From: Sporosarcina jiandibaonis
Lineage (GTDB): Bacteria > Bacillota > Bacilli > Bacillales_A > Planococcaceae
Direction of reading: 5' to 3'
Assembly: GCF_013184495.1 (NCBI RefSeq)
Contig: NZ_JAAOIY010000001.1
Coordinates: 1 to 64,000 of the forward strand
Length of the DNA stretch: 64,000 nucleotides
The position numbers and the translations under genes are program-made. The notes beneath the pieces were generated by a model. It was given only the letters and a program-made list of their open reading frames with translations, ran no database searches and was not told the origin of the DNA. Shown one piece after another: positions 63,690-64,000 of the stretch (within the stretch, counting starts at the first letter, position 1; every line of letters begins with the position of its first letter).

Positions 63690-63728
63690 GAAAAAGCAAA
63701 CCGTTGAAAAATGGTTTGCTTTTTTTTA
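63690..63728 (+). terminator. intrinsic terminator of the carnitine operon
   Basis: aaaaagcaaacc / ggtttgctttttt stem with a 10-base loop and T-run, two bases after the hydrolase stop. Confidence 0.92.
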
Positions 63729-63854
63729 TTGCCTGCCTGGGTCCTTCCCGTCCCGGCATACGCTGGCTTCATGAATAATCCTGACCAATTCACTAATTGT
63801 TTATGAAAACAGAAATAAGGAAATAGAAAGAGAAATGTAAATTCTGGAATATAG

Positions 63855-63869
63855 GTGGAAGCGGTTGCA
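63855..63869 (+). promoter_or_regulatory. CcpA cre site
   Basis: gTGGAAGCGGTTGCA matches the catabolite-responsive element consensus TGNAANCGNWNNCW at every fixed position. It overlaps the -35 region, predicting repression on preferred sugars. Confidence 0.78.
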
Positions 63870-63893
63870 CAACATGTATATACAAGTTATAAT
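63865..63893 (+). promoter_or_regulatory. sigma-A promoter of the PTS EIIA gene
   Basis: TTGCAC (63865-63870), 17-base spacer, TATAAT (63888-63893). Confidence 0.82.
63872..63887 (+). promoter_or_regulatory. GntR-type (NagR/TreR-like) operator 1
   Basis: ACATGTATATACAAGT fills the promoter spacer and matches operator 2 at 63903-63918 at 15 of 16 positions, exactly 31 bases apart. The sequence resembles NagR/TreR-class operators of bacilli (inference). Confidence 0.7.
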
Positions 63894-63902
63894 AAAAGCA
63901 AT

Positions 63903-63918
63903 ACATGTATAGACAAGT
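63903..63918 (+). promoter_or_regulatory. GntR-type (NagR/TreR-like) operator 2
   Basis: ACATGTATAGACAAGT lies about 10 bases downstream of the -10. Together with operator 1 it gives two sites on the same DNA face (three helical turns), suited to cooperative binding. Confidence 0.7.
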
Positions 63919-63933
63919 AGAGGAGAGATGTAA

Positions 63934-64000
63934 ATGTTGAAAAAATTATTCGGGAAAAAAGAAGTTGTAAAAGAAGAAACAATTATGGCTTCGCTTACAG
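63934..64000 (+). CDS. PTS glucose-type EIIA component, 3' truncated by window end
   Basis: Only 22 codons are present (MLKKLFGKKEVVKEE, then TIMASLTG). The basic amphipathic start followed by an Ala-Ser-Leu-Thr-Gly turn is the N-terminus of EIIA-Glc-like proteins. The ATG is preceded by gaggagag. Control by a cre site and two GntR-type operators suggests an inducible sugar, possibly an amino sugar or disaccharide. Only the start is visible, so the call is tentative. Confidence 0.65.
   Translation, partial: MLKKLFGKKEVVKEETIMASLT

Overview
The window is a piece of Bacillota chromosome, order Bacillales, most likely family Planococcaceae (Sporosarcina and relatives). Three things support this. 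The backbone gene order ytvI-citZ-icd-mdh-phoP-phoR-polA-mutM-coaE-gapB-nrdR-dnaB-dnaI-thrS-infC-rpmI-rplT-ysdA-ysdB is that of Bacillus subtilis. Shine-Dalgarno sequences are strong and purine-rich, with frequent TTG/GTG starts. The accessory set includes hflKC, diaminopimelate dehydrogenase and intergenic repeats that I associate with this group. No rRNA, tRNA, complete insertion sequence, prophage or CRISPR array was seen.

Region 1 (1-22.3 kb) is core metabolism and information processing. It holds a 5'-truncated fxsA, then ytvI and citZ divergent from one shared control region, the TCA genes icd and mdh, a MaoC-like protein, the PhoPR phosphate two-component system, HflK/HflC, DNA polymerase I with MutM and CoaE, gluconeogenic GapB, and NrdR-DnaB-DnaI. 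Next come a T-box-controlled thrS and the infC-rpmI-rplT operon with an L20-type leader and an AUU start on infC.

Region 2 (22.3-40.3 kb) is mixed. It contains ysdA, a sigma-W-driven ysdB, an all-alpha dUTPase, a metallophosphoesterase, a CstA / small CC-tail protein / ArsA-like ATPase / oxidoreductase cluster, a tyrosine phenol-lyase, formate-tetrahydrofolate ligase, an AT-rich orphan membrane protein, an M3 peptidase, a Ca2+ P-type ATPase, ferredoxin-NADP reductase, and a self-regulated GntR/DUF1648 pair.

Region 3 (40.3-55.8 kb) holds a PdaC-like deacetylase, the tRNA hydroxylation sulfurtransferase TrhO, two HTH/membrane-protein modules, a DUF368 polyprenyl-phosphate transporter, a hemerythrin-like protein and RecQ. 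A preQ1-riboswitch-controlled queuosine operon follows (queF, YhhQ-type transporter, DUF488), then an MFS transporter, diaminopimelate dehydrogenase, an M42 peptidase and ornithine carbamoyltransferase. Several intergenic repeats lie here.

Region 4 (55.8-64 kb) is a carnitine catabolism and uptake operon: TetR regulator, beta-keto acid cleavage enzyme, L-carnitine dehydrogenase, betainyl-CoA thioesterase, an OpuA-type ABC transporter and a CocE/NonD-type hydrolase. A palindromic operator is visible at both the regulator promoter and the operon promoter. The predicted route is carnitine to 3-dehydrocarnitine to acetoacetate plus betainyl-CoA to glycine betaine. The window ends inside a PTS EIIA gene whose promoter carries a catabolite-responsive element and two GntR-type operators.
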